Positions 1-6,901 of a stretch of 31,208 nt of DNA are shown in pieces. How positions within the stretch are numbered: position 1 is the first letter of the stretch; each line of letters opens with the position of its first letter. This DNA comes from Fimenecus sp045632525 (GTDB lineage Bacteria > Bacillota > Clostridia > Oscillospirales > Acutalibacteraceae). Position numbers and translations under genes: made by a program. The stretch covers positions 1-31,208 of the forward strand of contig JAZQWV010000006.1 of the NCBI GenBank assembly GCA_045632525.1. The letters run 5' to 3'. Below the pieces are notes generated by a model that saw only the letters and a list, made by a program, of their open reading frames with translations, searched no databases and was not told the DNA's origin.

Positions 1-475
<475 letters not shown>

Positions 476-489
476 TAAAACTTGGTTTC

Positions 490-539
490 TATGTACAATT
501 TCTCAACTTCACTCCTTTGTTCAGTTTTCAGGGTACATA
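490..539 (+). other. Possible rRNA processing stem after 23S
   Basis: TATGTAC (490-496) and GTACATA (533-539) are perfect 7-base complements. They enclose a spacer carrying TTGTTCAGTTTTCAGGG, a sequence type I know from rRNA-operon spacers of Bacillota. It probably folds in the precursor transcript and helps 3' trimming or termination. The pairing is seen; the role is inferred. Confidence 0.4.
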
Positions 540-544
540 ACCCA

Positions 545-572
545 AAAGACCTTCAATCGAAGGTCTTTTTTT
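545..572 (+). terminator. Rho-independent terminator of the rRNA operon
   Basis: AAAGACCTTC (545-554) pairs perfectly with GAAGGTCTTT (559-568) around a 4-base loop and runs into a T tract (to 572). It lies about 70 bases after the 23S end with no 5S gene before it, so this rRNA transcript ends here. Confidence 0.9.
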
Positions 573-576
573 ATTG

Positions 577-605
577 TTGAATTTCAAAATTCTATATGAT
601 ATACT
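577..605 (+). promoter_or_regulatory. Sigma-A type promoter for the membrane protein gene at 637
   Basis: TTGAAT (577-582), a 17-base spacer and TATACT (600-605) lie just after the rRNA terminator. Transcription would start near 612, about 25 bases before the ATG. This makes the next gene independent of the rRNA operon. Confidence 0.6.
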
Positions 606-636
606 AATTTCAATAAATATATTTTGGTGATATATT

Positions 637-1977
637 ATGAAAATTGATTTAACAAAACTTGACTTTAAAAAACTAAATACGTATATGTTTCTTTTGGGTG
701 CTGGATTAAGCTTATTAGCTTCATTGCTTACATCACTTTATTTTGAGGTTGGCTTTTGGATACTATTCCTCGTATCATTAGCACTTAATGCAGTTTTCTT
801 TTATAGATTAAATAATGGGTTAATTGCTTTACTGTTTGGTGAGTTTGGCGTTTCAATGTTTGGAAAACATAAAAATTTGTTTAAACATCAATTAACAGAG
901 AGCAAAACAAAAGAATTGTTAAATGCAGTTCAACATGGACAAAAATCAATAATTGTACATAGAAAAAACACTAAATCTTATTATCAGATAGTTAAAAGAA
1001 AGAATAGCTTTTTTATTAAAAAGTGTTCTTCTGTTGCTCTTAATACTATGATTACTGATTTTGAAAGCTCAAAACAATTTAAGGGTAAGAAAAATTTTGA
1101 GTTAATGTTTCATAATATAAAAGAAATATGGTATACAGTCGATACTGATAATGAAACTGTAATTTATATGACAAATGGTAAACGTAAGTTTCCTATGGTA
1201 CCTGAGTTTCATGTTGATTTGTCAGAATTAGAAGAATTTTTAAGTTTTGATGGTTATGATGAAAAGCTTTTTAAAGAGACACCTGTATCTGAATTTGAAA
1301 GAGTTCAAAATGAGAATAAAAACACATTTATATATAATATTGTATCCGTATTTGCATCAGTGTTCACTATTCAATGTTTTGCAACTGGAATTCCCAGTAA
1401 CAATTTATGGTGTTCAATTTGCAAATTAGTTGTCATTGGTAGCTTTTGGTATTTTGCGCTATTGAGTTTTACTAAACCTGAAAAATATTTTTATTATAAT
1501 CTGTTTTCAAGTGAAAAAAGCAGTAGTAGAGAAGGATATGAATTTCGTCAAGTTTCTTTACTATTATTTGCAACATTGATTTCTTTACTTGTTTCAGTGT
1601 TGAATTTCAAAACATATTTTACTTTTTCTCTGTTTGTATTTGGTATTGCTTTTGTTATTCTGTTTCCTAAATTGTTAAGAAAGAAAAAGAATAATACTAA
1701 ATCAGCCAATGTTCAGGTGTTGGTAGCTACAATCTTTCTTGCTTTTGTTAGTTTCCTTACAGTTTTCTTTGTAAATAATCTTTATGTTAAAGAAAAGACA
1801 ACAGCAGTGTACAGTGTGTCGAATTACTATTACGACGATGGTACACACTATGCATATATTCTTGTGGATGGAAAAGAACACAGTGTTCCGGCAGATTCAG
1901 AAGATTATGATGAAAATAGTCCACATATAGAAGCAACAAGGATAACTGGATTATTAGGAATTGAATATATTGTTTGA
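637..1977 (+). CDS. Hypothetical multi-pass membrane protein
   Basis: This is a 446-residue protein that I do not recognise. Two hydrophobic segments near the N terminus (about residues 16-36 and 40-56) precede a long soluble, Lys/Glu-rich region (about 75-230). At least four more hydrophobic segments follow (about 232-280 and 303-382), then a short C-terminal domain of about 60 residues rich in Tyr and Asp. No catalytic motif is apparent. The soluble insert and C-terminal tail suggest a sensor or bacterial PH-like scaffold, but that is a guess. The start has a weak GGTGAT ribosome site. The gene is monocistronic, with its own promoter and terminator, convergent with gdhA. It is more A/T-rich than the housekeeping genes. 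Confidence 0.8.
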   Translation: MKIDLTKLDFKKLNTYMFLLGAGLSLLASLLTSLYFEVGFWILFLVSLALNAVFFYRLNNGLIALLFGEFGVSMFGKHKNLFKHQLTESKTKELLNAVQHGQKSIIVHRKNTKSYYQIVKRKNSFFIKKCSSVALNTMITDFESSKQFKGKKNFELMFHNIKEIWYTVDTDNETVIYMTNGKRKFPMVPEFHVDLSELEEFLSFDGYDEKLFKETPVSEFERVQNENKNTFIYNIVSVFASVFTIQCFATGIPSNNLWCSICKLVVIGSFWYFALLSFTKPEKYFYYNLFSSEKSSSREGYEFRQVSLLLFATLISLLVSVLNFKTYFTFSLFVFGIAFVILFPKLLRKKKNNTKSANVQVLVATIFLAFVSFLTVFFVNNLYVKEKTTAVYSVSNYYYDDGTHYAYILVDGKEHSVPADSEDYDENSPHIEATRITGLLGIEYIV

Positions 1978-1995
1978 GATTATTACTAAAGAAAT

Positions 1996-2024
1996 ACCCC
2001 CGTACTTAATTGTACGAGGGTTTT
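1996..2024. terminator. Terminator between convergent genes
   Basis: CCCCCGTAC (1997-2005) pairs with GTACGAGGG (2012-2020), one mismatch, around a 6-base loop, with TTTT after it on the plus strand. It ends the membrane protein gene and may also work for the convergent gdhA, although its minus-strand T tract is poor. Confidence 0.75.
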
Positions 2025-2054
2025 ACTTTTATAATAAAATATTTATTTTGTTAA

Positions 2055-3401
2055 TTAATAAATACCTTGTGCTAACATTGCTTCTGCAACTTTTTCAAAG
2101 CCTGCAATGTTTGCACCAGCGATAAGGTCATAACCAAGACCGTAACGAGCAGCAGCGTCAACAGAAATATCATAGATATTCTTCATAGCATGTTTAAGCA
2201 TATCGTCAACTTTTTCTGCTGTCCAAGCAAGTCTCTGGCTGTTCTGGCTCATTTCAAGACCTGAAACGCAAACGCCACCAGCATTAACTGCTTTTGATGG
2301 AGCAACTGTTACACCGTTCTGGAGGAAGTAAGCAACTGCTTCTGCTGTTGTTGGCATATTAGCAACTTCAATATAGTATTTTGTACCATTTGCAACGATT
2401 TTCTTTGCTTCTTCAAGTGTAACTTCGTTCTGTGTAGCGCAAGGGAGAGCAACGTCAACTTTAACGCCCCATGGTTTCTGACCTGGGAAGAATTCTGCAC
2501 CGAACTTGTCAGCATAATCTTGTGCCTTGTCTCTACCAGATGCACGCATCTCAAGAAGATAGTTGATTTTTTCGTCTGTAATGATACCATCTTTATCATA
2601 AACGTATCCGTCAGGACCACTAAGTGTTACAGGAATACCGCCGAGCTCTGCAATCTTTTTGATTGCACCCCAAGCAACGTTACCGAAACCTGATATTGCA
2701 AATGTCTTACCCTTGATATTTTCACCATCATGAGCAAGAACTTCATTTGTGTAATAAATTGCACCGAAACCTGTAGCTTCAGGACGAACAAGTGAACCAC
2801 CGTATGTAAGACCTTTACCAGTGAGAACACCGTTTTCAAATCTACCCTTGATTCTCTTGTATTGACCGAAGAGGTAACCGATTTCTTTACCACTAACACC
2901 AATGTCGCCAGCAGGAACGTCAAGGTGAGCACCAATGTGACGAGCAAGTTCTGTCATGAAAGCTTGACAGAATCTCATAATTTCTGCATCACTCTTACCA
3001 ACAGGGTTAAAGTCTGAACCACCCTTTGCACCACCCATAGGAAGACCTGTGAGAGCGTTTTTGAATGTCTGCTCAAAGCCCAAGAAATATACGATACTTG
3101 TGTTTACACTTGGGTGGAAACGAAGACCACCTTTGTAAGGACCGATTGCAGAGTTGAACTGAACACGGAAACCGCGGTTAACCTGTGTCATACCATTGTC
3201 ATCAACCCAAGAAACACGGAATGTGATAAGTCTGTCTGGCTCTGCCATACGACCAAGAATGTCATATTTTTCGTATTCAGGATGTGCTTCAACAACTCTT
3301 TCGAGTGAGTCATAAACTTCGTTTACACATTGAATAAATTCTGCTTTATCGCCGTCGCGTTTTTTTACGTCAGCAATAACTCTTTCAATATATTGATTCA
3401 T
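2055..3401 (-). CDS. gdhA: Glutamate dehydrogenase, probably NAD-specific
   Basis: This 448-residue hexameric-type glutamate dehydrogenase interconverts glutamate with 2-oxoglutarate and ammonium. The substrate-site lysines are visible: K90 (YKGGLRF), K114 and the catalytic K126 in PMGGAKGG. The dinucleotide fold follows with GFGNVA at 238-243. F239, P263 and D264 match the Clostridium symbiosum enzyme residues tied to NAD preference (F238, P262, D263), so NAD use is more likely than NADP. A longer frame reaches 3440, but I start at 3401: AGGGGG lies 8 bases upstream, and a good promoter -10 falls inside the longer version. The gene is monocistronic and minus-strand. It may serve glutamate fermentation or ammonium assimilation. 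Confidence 0.95.
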   Translation of the reverse strand: MNQYIERVIADVKKRDGDKAEFIQCVNEVYDSLERVVEAHPEYEKYDILGRMAEPDRLITFRVSWVDDNGMTQVNRGFRVQFNSAIGPYKGGLRFHPSVNTSIVYFLGFEQTFKNALTGLPMGGAKGGSDFNPVGKSDAEIMRFCQAFMTELARHIGAHLDVPAGDIGVSGKEIGYLFGQYKRIKGRFENGVLTGKGLTYGGSLVRPEATGFGAIYYTNEVLAHDGENIKGKTFAISGFGNVAWGAIKKIAELGGIPVTLSGPDGYVYDKDGIITDEKINYLLEMRASGRDKAQDYADKFGAEFFPGQKPWGVKVDVALPCATQNEVTLEEAKKIVANGTKYYIEVANMPTTAEAVAYFLQNGVTVAPSKAVNAGGVCVSGLEMSQNSQRLAWTAEKVDDMLKHAMKNIYDISVDAAARYGLGYDLIAGANIAGFEKVAEAMLAQGIY

Positions 3402-3430
3402 TTTAAGGACCCCCTTATAAATATGCAAAA

Positions 3431-3460
3431 ATAATAACACATTACATATATATTTTTCAA
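3431..3460 (-). promoter_or_regulatory. Promoter of gdhA
   Basis: Read on the minus strand, TTGAAA (3460-3455), an 18-base spacer and TATTAT (3436-3431) predict a start near 3424 and a leader of about 23 bases. The position rules against the longer gdhA start. Confidence 0.6.
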
Positions 3461-3728
3461 TTCAAAAAATAGAAAAAAAATGCATTATTTCAACGCTTTA
3501 ATTTGTTAAAAATGACAAATGTTGACTAAAAACTTGCATTTTTACAGATTTAATACTGCAAAATCACTAAAAAATGCAATTTTTTAGTTACCAACAGTTC
3601 AATTTATTGTATTAATCAACAAATATCTTGTGCACAATAAATAAACACTAAAAAATATGTAATTTTCAATTTACTAATATGAAAATCTGTGGTAAAATAT
3701 CATAAATAAAATTGTTTATGGTGAATTT
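3442..3728. promoter_or_regulatory. AT-rich divergent control region between gdhA and tsaE
   Basis: This stretch of nearly 290 bases has no gene. It holds a perfect 9-base inverted repeat, ACTAAAAAA (3566-3574) against TTTTTTAGT (3580-3588), around TGCAA. TGCA cores flanked by A or T runs also recur (near 3481, 3536, 3557 and 3575). A plus-strand promoter for tsaE, TTTACT (3670-3675), 17 bases, TAAAAT (3693-3698), is at the right side. The repeated TGCA/A-tract units could be operator half-sites for gdhA control. That is inference. Confidence 0.45.
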
Positions 3729-4157
3729 ATGCAAAAGTTTATTACAAATAACACTGATGAAACAACTGAATTAGGCAGAAAACTTGGGCAAAGTTTGAAA
3801 GGTGGAACAGTTGTTGCATTTTTCGGTGGGCTTGGCATGGGTAAAACTGCATTCACTCGCGGACTTGCTAAAGCTCTCTGTGTTAAAGAAGAAGTCAGTA
3901 GTCCAACTTTTGCAATTGTGAATGATTATGGTGGAAATCCACCACTTTATCATTTTGATATGTATCGTGTTGAAACTTGGGACGATTTGTATGCTAGTGG
4001 ATTTTTCGATTTTTATGAAGCAGGGGGAATTCTCGCTGTTGAGTGGAGCGAGAATATAGAAAATGCTTTGCCCGAGAATACAATTCGTGTGCAGATTGAA
4101 CGCGGTGAACACGATAATCAGCGTATAATTACTATTGACGGGGGAATTCAGATATGA
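3729..4157 (+). CDS. tsaE: tRNA threonylcarbamoyladenosine biosynthesis ATPase TsaE
   Basis: This 142-residue P-loop ATPase works with TsaB and TsaD to put the t6A modification on A37 of ANN-decoding tRNAs. The Walker A region is GGLGMGKT at 33-40; the family norm is GDLGAGKT, so the Asp and Ala are replaced but the Lys-Thr is kept. SSPTF (57-61), HFDMYR (75-80) and VEWSEN near residue 105 are further TsaE hallmarks. GGTGA lies just before the ATG. The stop overlaps the tsaB start by 4 bases, so translation is probably coupled. Confidence 0.95.
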   Translation: MQKFITNNTDETTELGRKLGQSLKGGTVVAFFGGLGMGKTAFTRGLAKALCVKEEVSSPTFAIVNDYGGNPPLYHFDMYRVETWDDLYASGFFDFYEAGGILAVEWSENIENALPENTIRVQIERGEHDNQRIITIDGGIQI

Positions 4158-4858
4158 TTATTTTATCACTTGATTCAACATCTGTAACAGCGTCAGTGGC
4201 AATAAGTGAAAATGGCGTTATTTTAGCAGAAAATTTTATAAATAATGGGCTTACACATAGTCAGACTTTGATGCCGATGGTTGAAAAAACATTGACAGAC
4301 AGTAATAAAAGCATTAAAGATGTTGATTTGTTTGCTATTACAAATGGTCCAGGGTCATTTACAGGTGTGCGAATTGGCATCGCATCAGTTAAGGGTATGG
4401 CAGATGCTTTAAATAAAAAATGTATGGCTGTTTCAACTCTTGAAGCAATCGCAGAGCCACTTAAAGATGAAGACTCAATTGCTTGTGCAGTTATGGACGC
4501 TCGCTGTAATCAGGTCTATACTGCAATATTTGAAAATGGAAACAGACTTTGTGAAGATAAAGCAATACTCATTGACGATTTGGGAGAAGAACTCAAACAA
4601 TATGACAAAAAGATTGTTTTTATAGGCGATGGCGCAGAGTTGTGTTATAATAAACTTTGTGAATCATTGAAAAATGTTGAGATTGCCAACGAAAACATCC
4701 TTTATGTTCACGCTTCATCAATTTGCAGACTTGCAGAAGATAAAGTCAAAAACAACGAAGAATTTATAGATTCAGCAAAACTCGTTCCTTTCTATTTGAG
4801 AGTACCTCAGGCAGAAAGAGAACTGAAGGTGAGAAAAGTCGAACCAAATATGCCGTAA
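4154..4858 (+). CDS. tsaB: tRNA threonylcarbamoyladenosine biosynthesis protein TsaB
   Basis: This 234-residue protein of the ASKHA fold is the inactive TsaD paralogue that scaffolds the TsaB-TsaD-TsaE complex for t6A synthesis. It starts with the typical MIILSLDST and carries the diagnostic NGPGSFTGVRIG at 64-75. The length is normal. It overlaps tsaE by 4 bases (ATGA). In many Bacillota rimI and tsaD come next. Here the operon stops and neither is in the window, so tsaD must lie elsewhere. Confidence 0.95.
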   Translation: MIILSLDSTSVTASVAISENGVILAENFINNGLTHSQTLMPMVEKTLTDSNKSIKDVDLFAITNGPGSFTGVRIGIASVKGMADALNKKCMAVSTLEAIAEPLKDEDSIACAVMDARCNQVYTAIFENGNRLCEDKAILIDDLGEELKQYDKKIVFIGDGAELCYNKLCESLKNVEIANENILYVHASSICRLAEDKVKNNEEFIDSAKLVPFYLRVPQAERELKVRKVEPNMP

Positions 4859-4860
4859 AT

Positions 4861-5105
4861 ATAGAACTTCAGCGAATTTTCACTTTTTCCCCATTGATTT
4901 GCGTCAGCAAATCTGCTGTCTCAAAAGTAAAAATTCATCTAAATTTCAAATATTTACGGTGCAAGGCAGTTTTTGACGAGTAGATTTTTGCATATTCAAG
5001 GCACAAAATCGCCGTCATACTGCCCGTATTACAAGATTTTTAACGAAGAATAGGCGAAAAGATGCCGTCAAAAACCGTATTAGGTTCGGCTCTTCTTACC
5101 TTCTT
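4861..5105 (+). other. Structured intergenic element between tsaB and rpiB
   Basis: This non-coding stretch is dense in pairing. GATTTGC (4896-4902) faces GCAAATC (4907-4913) inside an outer near-perfect pair, AATTTTCACTTTT (4875-4887) with AAAAGTAAAAATT (4923-4935). Next, GGCAGT...GACG (4965-4978) can pair with CGTC...ACTGCC (5013-5024), extended inward by GATTTTTG (4983-4990) with CAAAATC (5004-5010). The same left arm, GTTTTTGACG (4969-4978), can instead pair with CGTCAAAAAC (5066-5075), enclosed by TACGGT (4955-4960) with ACCGTA (5074-5079). The two folds exclude each other. It could be a cis-regulatory RNA for rpiB, a small RNA or a decayed dispersed repeat. No known riboswitch class is recognised. 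Confidence 0.45.
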
Positions 5106-5137
5106 AATAAGAATTCATTGAAAAAGGAGAATATAAA

Positions 5138-5575
5138 ATGATAGCATTAGGCGCAGACCATGGTGGTTTTGAATTAAAAGAAGCAATTAAAAAGCATCTT
5201 GACGAAAAGGGTGTAGAATATGTTGATTGTGGCACATACAGTGCAGAATCAATTGACTACGCACCAATCGCAAAAGCAACTTGTGAAAAGGTGACAAGCG
5301 GTGAATGTGACAAAGCAATTCTTTGCTGTGGCACAGGTATTGGTATTTCAATGGCAGCAAACAAGGTTAAAGGTATCCGTGCTGCTTGTTGTTCAGACTA
5401 TTTCAGCGCAAAACTTACAAGAATGCATAACGACGCAAATGCTCTTTGTATGGGTGGCCGTGTTGTTGGTGTTGGCTTGGCACTTGAACTTGTTGACATC
5501 TTCCTTGAAACAGAATTTGAAGGTGGCAGACATCAGAGAAGAATTGACCAGATTATGGAGATAGAAAATTCATAA
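5138..5575 (+). CDS. rpiB: Ribose-5-phosphate isomerase B
   Basis: This 145-residue RpiB/LacAB-family isomerase interconverts ribose 5-phosphate and ribulose 5-phosphate in the non-oxidative pentose phosphate pathway. GADHGG (5-10) is the conserved N terminus. C64 in CCGTGIG is the expected catalytic base, and RMHNDAN (95-101) and GGR (106-108) are typical phosphate and substrate contacts. AAAGGAG precedes the ATG by a normal spacing. It sits alone between the structured element and the upp promoter. The split transketolase at 23493 works in the same pathway but is not linked. A LacA/B-type sugar isomerase is the less likely alternative. Confidence 0.93.
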   Translation: MIALGADHGGFELKEAIKKHLDEKGVEYVDCGTYSAESIDYAPIAKATCEKVTSGECDKAILCCGTGIGISMAANKVKGIRAACCSDYFSAKLTRMHNDANALCMGGRVVGVGLALELVDIFLETEFEGGRHQRRIDQIMEIENS

Positions 5576-5580
5576 AATAC

Positions 5581-5609
5581 TTGTCAATTATAAAAATAGG
5601 GTATATAAT
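5581..5609 (+). promoter_or_regulatory. Strong promoter of upp
   Basis: TTGTCA (5581-5586), exactly 17 bases, then a perfect TATAAT (5604-5609). Transcription should start near 5616, leaving a leader of about 35 bases before the upp ATG. Confidence 0.8.
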
Positions 5610-5650
5610 TAAAAACAATATAAAAATCCAATTAGTTGGGGGAAGAAAAA

Positions 5651-6280
5651 ATGGCAAATGTAGTAATTACAAATCATCCACTTATTCAACACAAACTCAC
5701 TCTTTTAAGAGATAAAAACACAGGTTCAAAAGAATTCAGAGCACTTGTTTCTGAAATTGCAACTTTGATGTGCTATGAAGCAACTCGTGACCTTCCACTT
5801 GCAGAAGTTGAAGTTGAAACTCCGGTTGCTATGGCAAAAACAAAGGTTATTTCAGGTAAAACTCTTGCTTTTGTTCCAATTCTTAGAGCAGGAACAGGTA
5901 TGCTTGACGGTGTTCTTTCACTTGTTCCATCAGCAAAAGTTGGTCACATTGGTATGTACAGAGACGAGACAACAGCTCTTCCTGTTCCATATTATTGCAA
6001 ACTTCCTTCAGATATTGAAGAACGTGAAGTAATCGTTCTTGACCCAATGCTTGCAACTGGTGGTTCAGCAATTGACGCAATCGCACAGATTAAAGAATAT
6101 AACCCAAAATCAATTAAGTTTATGGGTATTATCGCAGCTCCTGAAGGACTTCAGGCTCTCACAGAAGCACATCCTGATGTTGATGTTTATTGTGCAGCAC
6201 TCGACGAAAAACTCAATGAGCATAAATATATCGTTCCAGGTCTTGGGGACGCAGGTGACAGAATCTTCGGTACAAAATAA
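5651..6280 (+). CDS. upp: Uracil phosphoribosyltransferase
   Basis: This 209-residue type I phosphoribosyltransferase makes UMP from uracil and PRPP in pyrimidine salvage. The PRPP loop is DPMLATGGS (131-139). The C-terminal GDAGDRIFGTK is the uracil-binding end typical of Upp. The length is that of the family. A TTG at 5636 is in frame, but the ATG at 5651 is chosen because GGGGGAAG (about 5638-5645) sits at the right distance and the protein then starts like its relatives. It has its own promoter and terminator and so is a single-gene unit. Confidence 0.96.
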   Translation: MANVVITNHPLIQHKLTLLRDKNTGSKEFRALVSEIATLMCYEATRDLPLAEVEVETPVAMAKTKVISGKTLAFVPILRAGTGMLDGVLSLVPSAKVGHIGMYRDETTALPVPYYCKLPSDIEEREVIVLDPMLATGGSAIDAIAQIKEYNPKSIKFMGIIAAPEGLQALTEAHPDVDVYCAALDEKLNEHKYIVPGLGDAGDRIFGTK

Positions 6281-6302
6281 ATACAATTAATTAAACCTTA
6301 TT

Positions 6303-6333
6303 CAGCTCCCTCTGACGAGGGAGCTGTTTTTTT
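6303..6333 (+). terminator. Terminator of upp, part of a dispersed repeat
   Basis: CAGCTCCCTC (6303-6312) pairs perfectly with GAGGGAGCTG (6317-6326) around TGAC and is followed by seven T. The same hairpin recurs at 25300-25323 after transketolase. Confidence 0.9.
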
Positions 6334-6390
6334 CACAGAAAAAGACCGAGGGAGAGCTTTTGAACGGGGAGTCGACTCTGCAACCCTCTT
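6303..6390. repeat. Dispersed palindromic repeat, copy 1
   Basis: Beyond the hairpin, the sequence CAGAAAAAGACNGAGGGAGAG (about 6336-6357) is also shared with the copy at 25333-25353. This copy may extend through ACGGGGAGTCGACTCTGCAA to about 6384, which is absent from copy 2. Elements of this kind, with CTCCCTC/GAGGGAG arms and a GAGGGAGAG end, are common between genes in gut Clostridia. They look like non-autonomous mobile or domesticated terminator repeats. Confidence 0.7.
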
Positions 6391-6393
6391 TTA

Positions 6394-6422
6394 TTGACAA
6401 AATAATATTTTAATGATATATT
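6394..6422 (+). promoter_or_regulatory. Promoter for the small gene at 6509
   Basis: A perfect TTGACA (6394-6399), a 17-base spacer and TATATT (6417-6422). Transcription would start near 6429 and pass through the REP-like hairpin at 6469-6491 before the start codon. Confidence 0.6.
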
Positions 6423-6468
6423 TGAACTAAGGTCAGTGAAAAAACAAACTACATGGGACGAAAATACA

Positions 6469-6491
6469 TAGAACCGTCCCCTGTGTTCTAT
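6469..6491. repeat. REP-like palindrome, inverted copy
   Basis: ATAGAAC (about 6469-6475) pairs with GTTCTAT (about 6485-6491) around CCGTCCCCTGT. The core GAACCGTCCCC is the reverse complement of the GGGGACGGTTC found in the two copies downstream of the same gene. This core is one I associate with REP-like repeats mobilised by TnpA-REP (Y1) transposases in Clostridia. Confidence 0.65.
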
Positions 6492-6508
6492 GGGTGGGAT
6501 ATTGGAAT

Positions 6509-6802
6509 ATGAAGATATATGCAGAAAACATTAAAGATGAATCAACCATTATGTGTTCTGATGTTGAATTATTATGCAGTAAAAATGAGCTGGATGTGTT
6601 AGTGAATTTACTGTTGACTTTCCAACACGAAATTGACCAATATATTGAGAATAATAAAGATAAATCCAATTTAGGTTTTACGCATATGCATTATCAAGAT
6701 AACAACCCATTATGGAAAAAAGGTGATTCGGATGTTGTTATTTATGTTGATTTGACGGATACAAGACAGGGGACGGTTCCTTGTCTTGACAATTCCAATT
6801 AA
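6509..6802 (+). CDS. Small hypothetical protein, possibly immunity-like
   Basis: This 97-residue acidic soluble protein starts MKIYAENIKD. An in-frame GTG at 6494 would add five residues. I prefer the ATG at 6509, about 9 bases after GGTGGGAT. The segment HMHYQDNNPLWKKGDSDVVI resembles the C-terminal half of small immunity-type proteins near polymorphic toxins (Imm32-like), but this is a weak impression and no toxin is nearby. The last ~12 residues (TRQGTVPCLD...) are encoded by a REP-like repeat that has overrun the original 3' end, so the tail is probably not ancestral. The gene has its own promoter and REP copies on both sides. Confidence 0.65.
   Translation: MKIYAENIKDESTIMCSDVELLCSKNELDVLVNLLLTFQHEIDQYIENNKDKSNLGFTHMHYQDNNPLWKKGDSDVVIYVDLTDTRQGTVPCLDNSN
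6761..6789. repeat. REP-like palindrome overlapping the 3' end of the small gene
   Basis: CAAGAC and GTCTTG close a short imperfect hairpin around the core AGGGGACGGTTCC. The copy lies inside the reading frame that starts at 6509 and supplies its last codons before the stop at 6800-6802. Confidence 0.65.
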
Positions 6803-6811
6803 TCGAAAGAA

Positions 6812-6840
6812 ATAAGACAGGGGACGGTTCTGTGTCTTGA
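6812..6840. repeat. REP-like palindrome, second downstream copy
   Basis: AAGACA and TGTCTT enclose GGGGACGGTTC. It is in the same orientation as the copy 50 bases earlier and nearly identical to it, giving a tandem pair. Confidence 0.65.
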
Positions 6841-6863
6841 TAAAAAAGCATAAATAAAATAAA

Positions 6864-6891
6864 AAGGCAGTCGATTGACTGCCTTAATTTT
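6864..6891. terminator. Bidirectional terminator
   Basis: AAGGCAGTC (6864-6872) pairs perfectly with GACTGCCTT (6877-6885). On the minus strand it is followed by TTTTTATTTT, ending the oxidoreductase gene. On the plus strand AATTTTTT follows, so it can also stop the small gene's transcript. Confidence 0.85.
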
Positions 6892-6901
6892 TTATATCTA
6901 A

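Noticed and set aside
3771..4112. Antisense frame of 113 codons opposite tsaE
   Set aside because: It is fully covered by a clear tsaE with conserved motifs, and no start signal is present.
5512..5640. TTG at 5636 as the start of upp
   Set aside because: The ATG at 5651 has the properly spaced GGGGGAAG and the family N terminus; the TTG lies before that ribosome site.
6303..6840. CRISPR array or insertion sequence
   Set aside because: The repeats are palindromic and irregularly spaced, with no spacer pattern. No transposase or cas gene is present.
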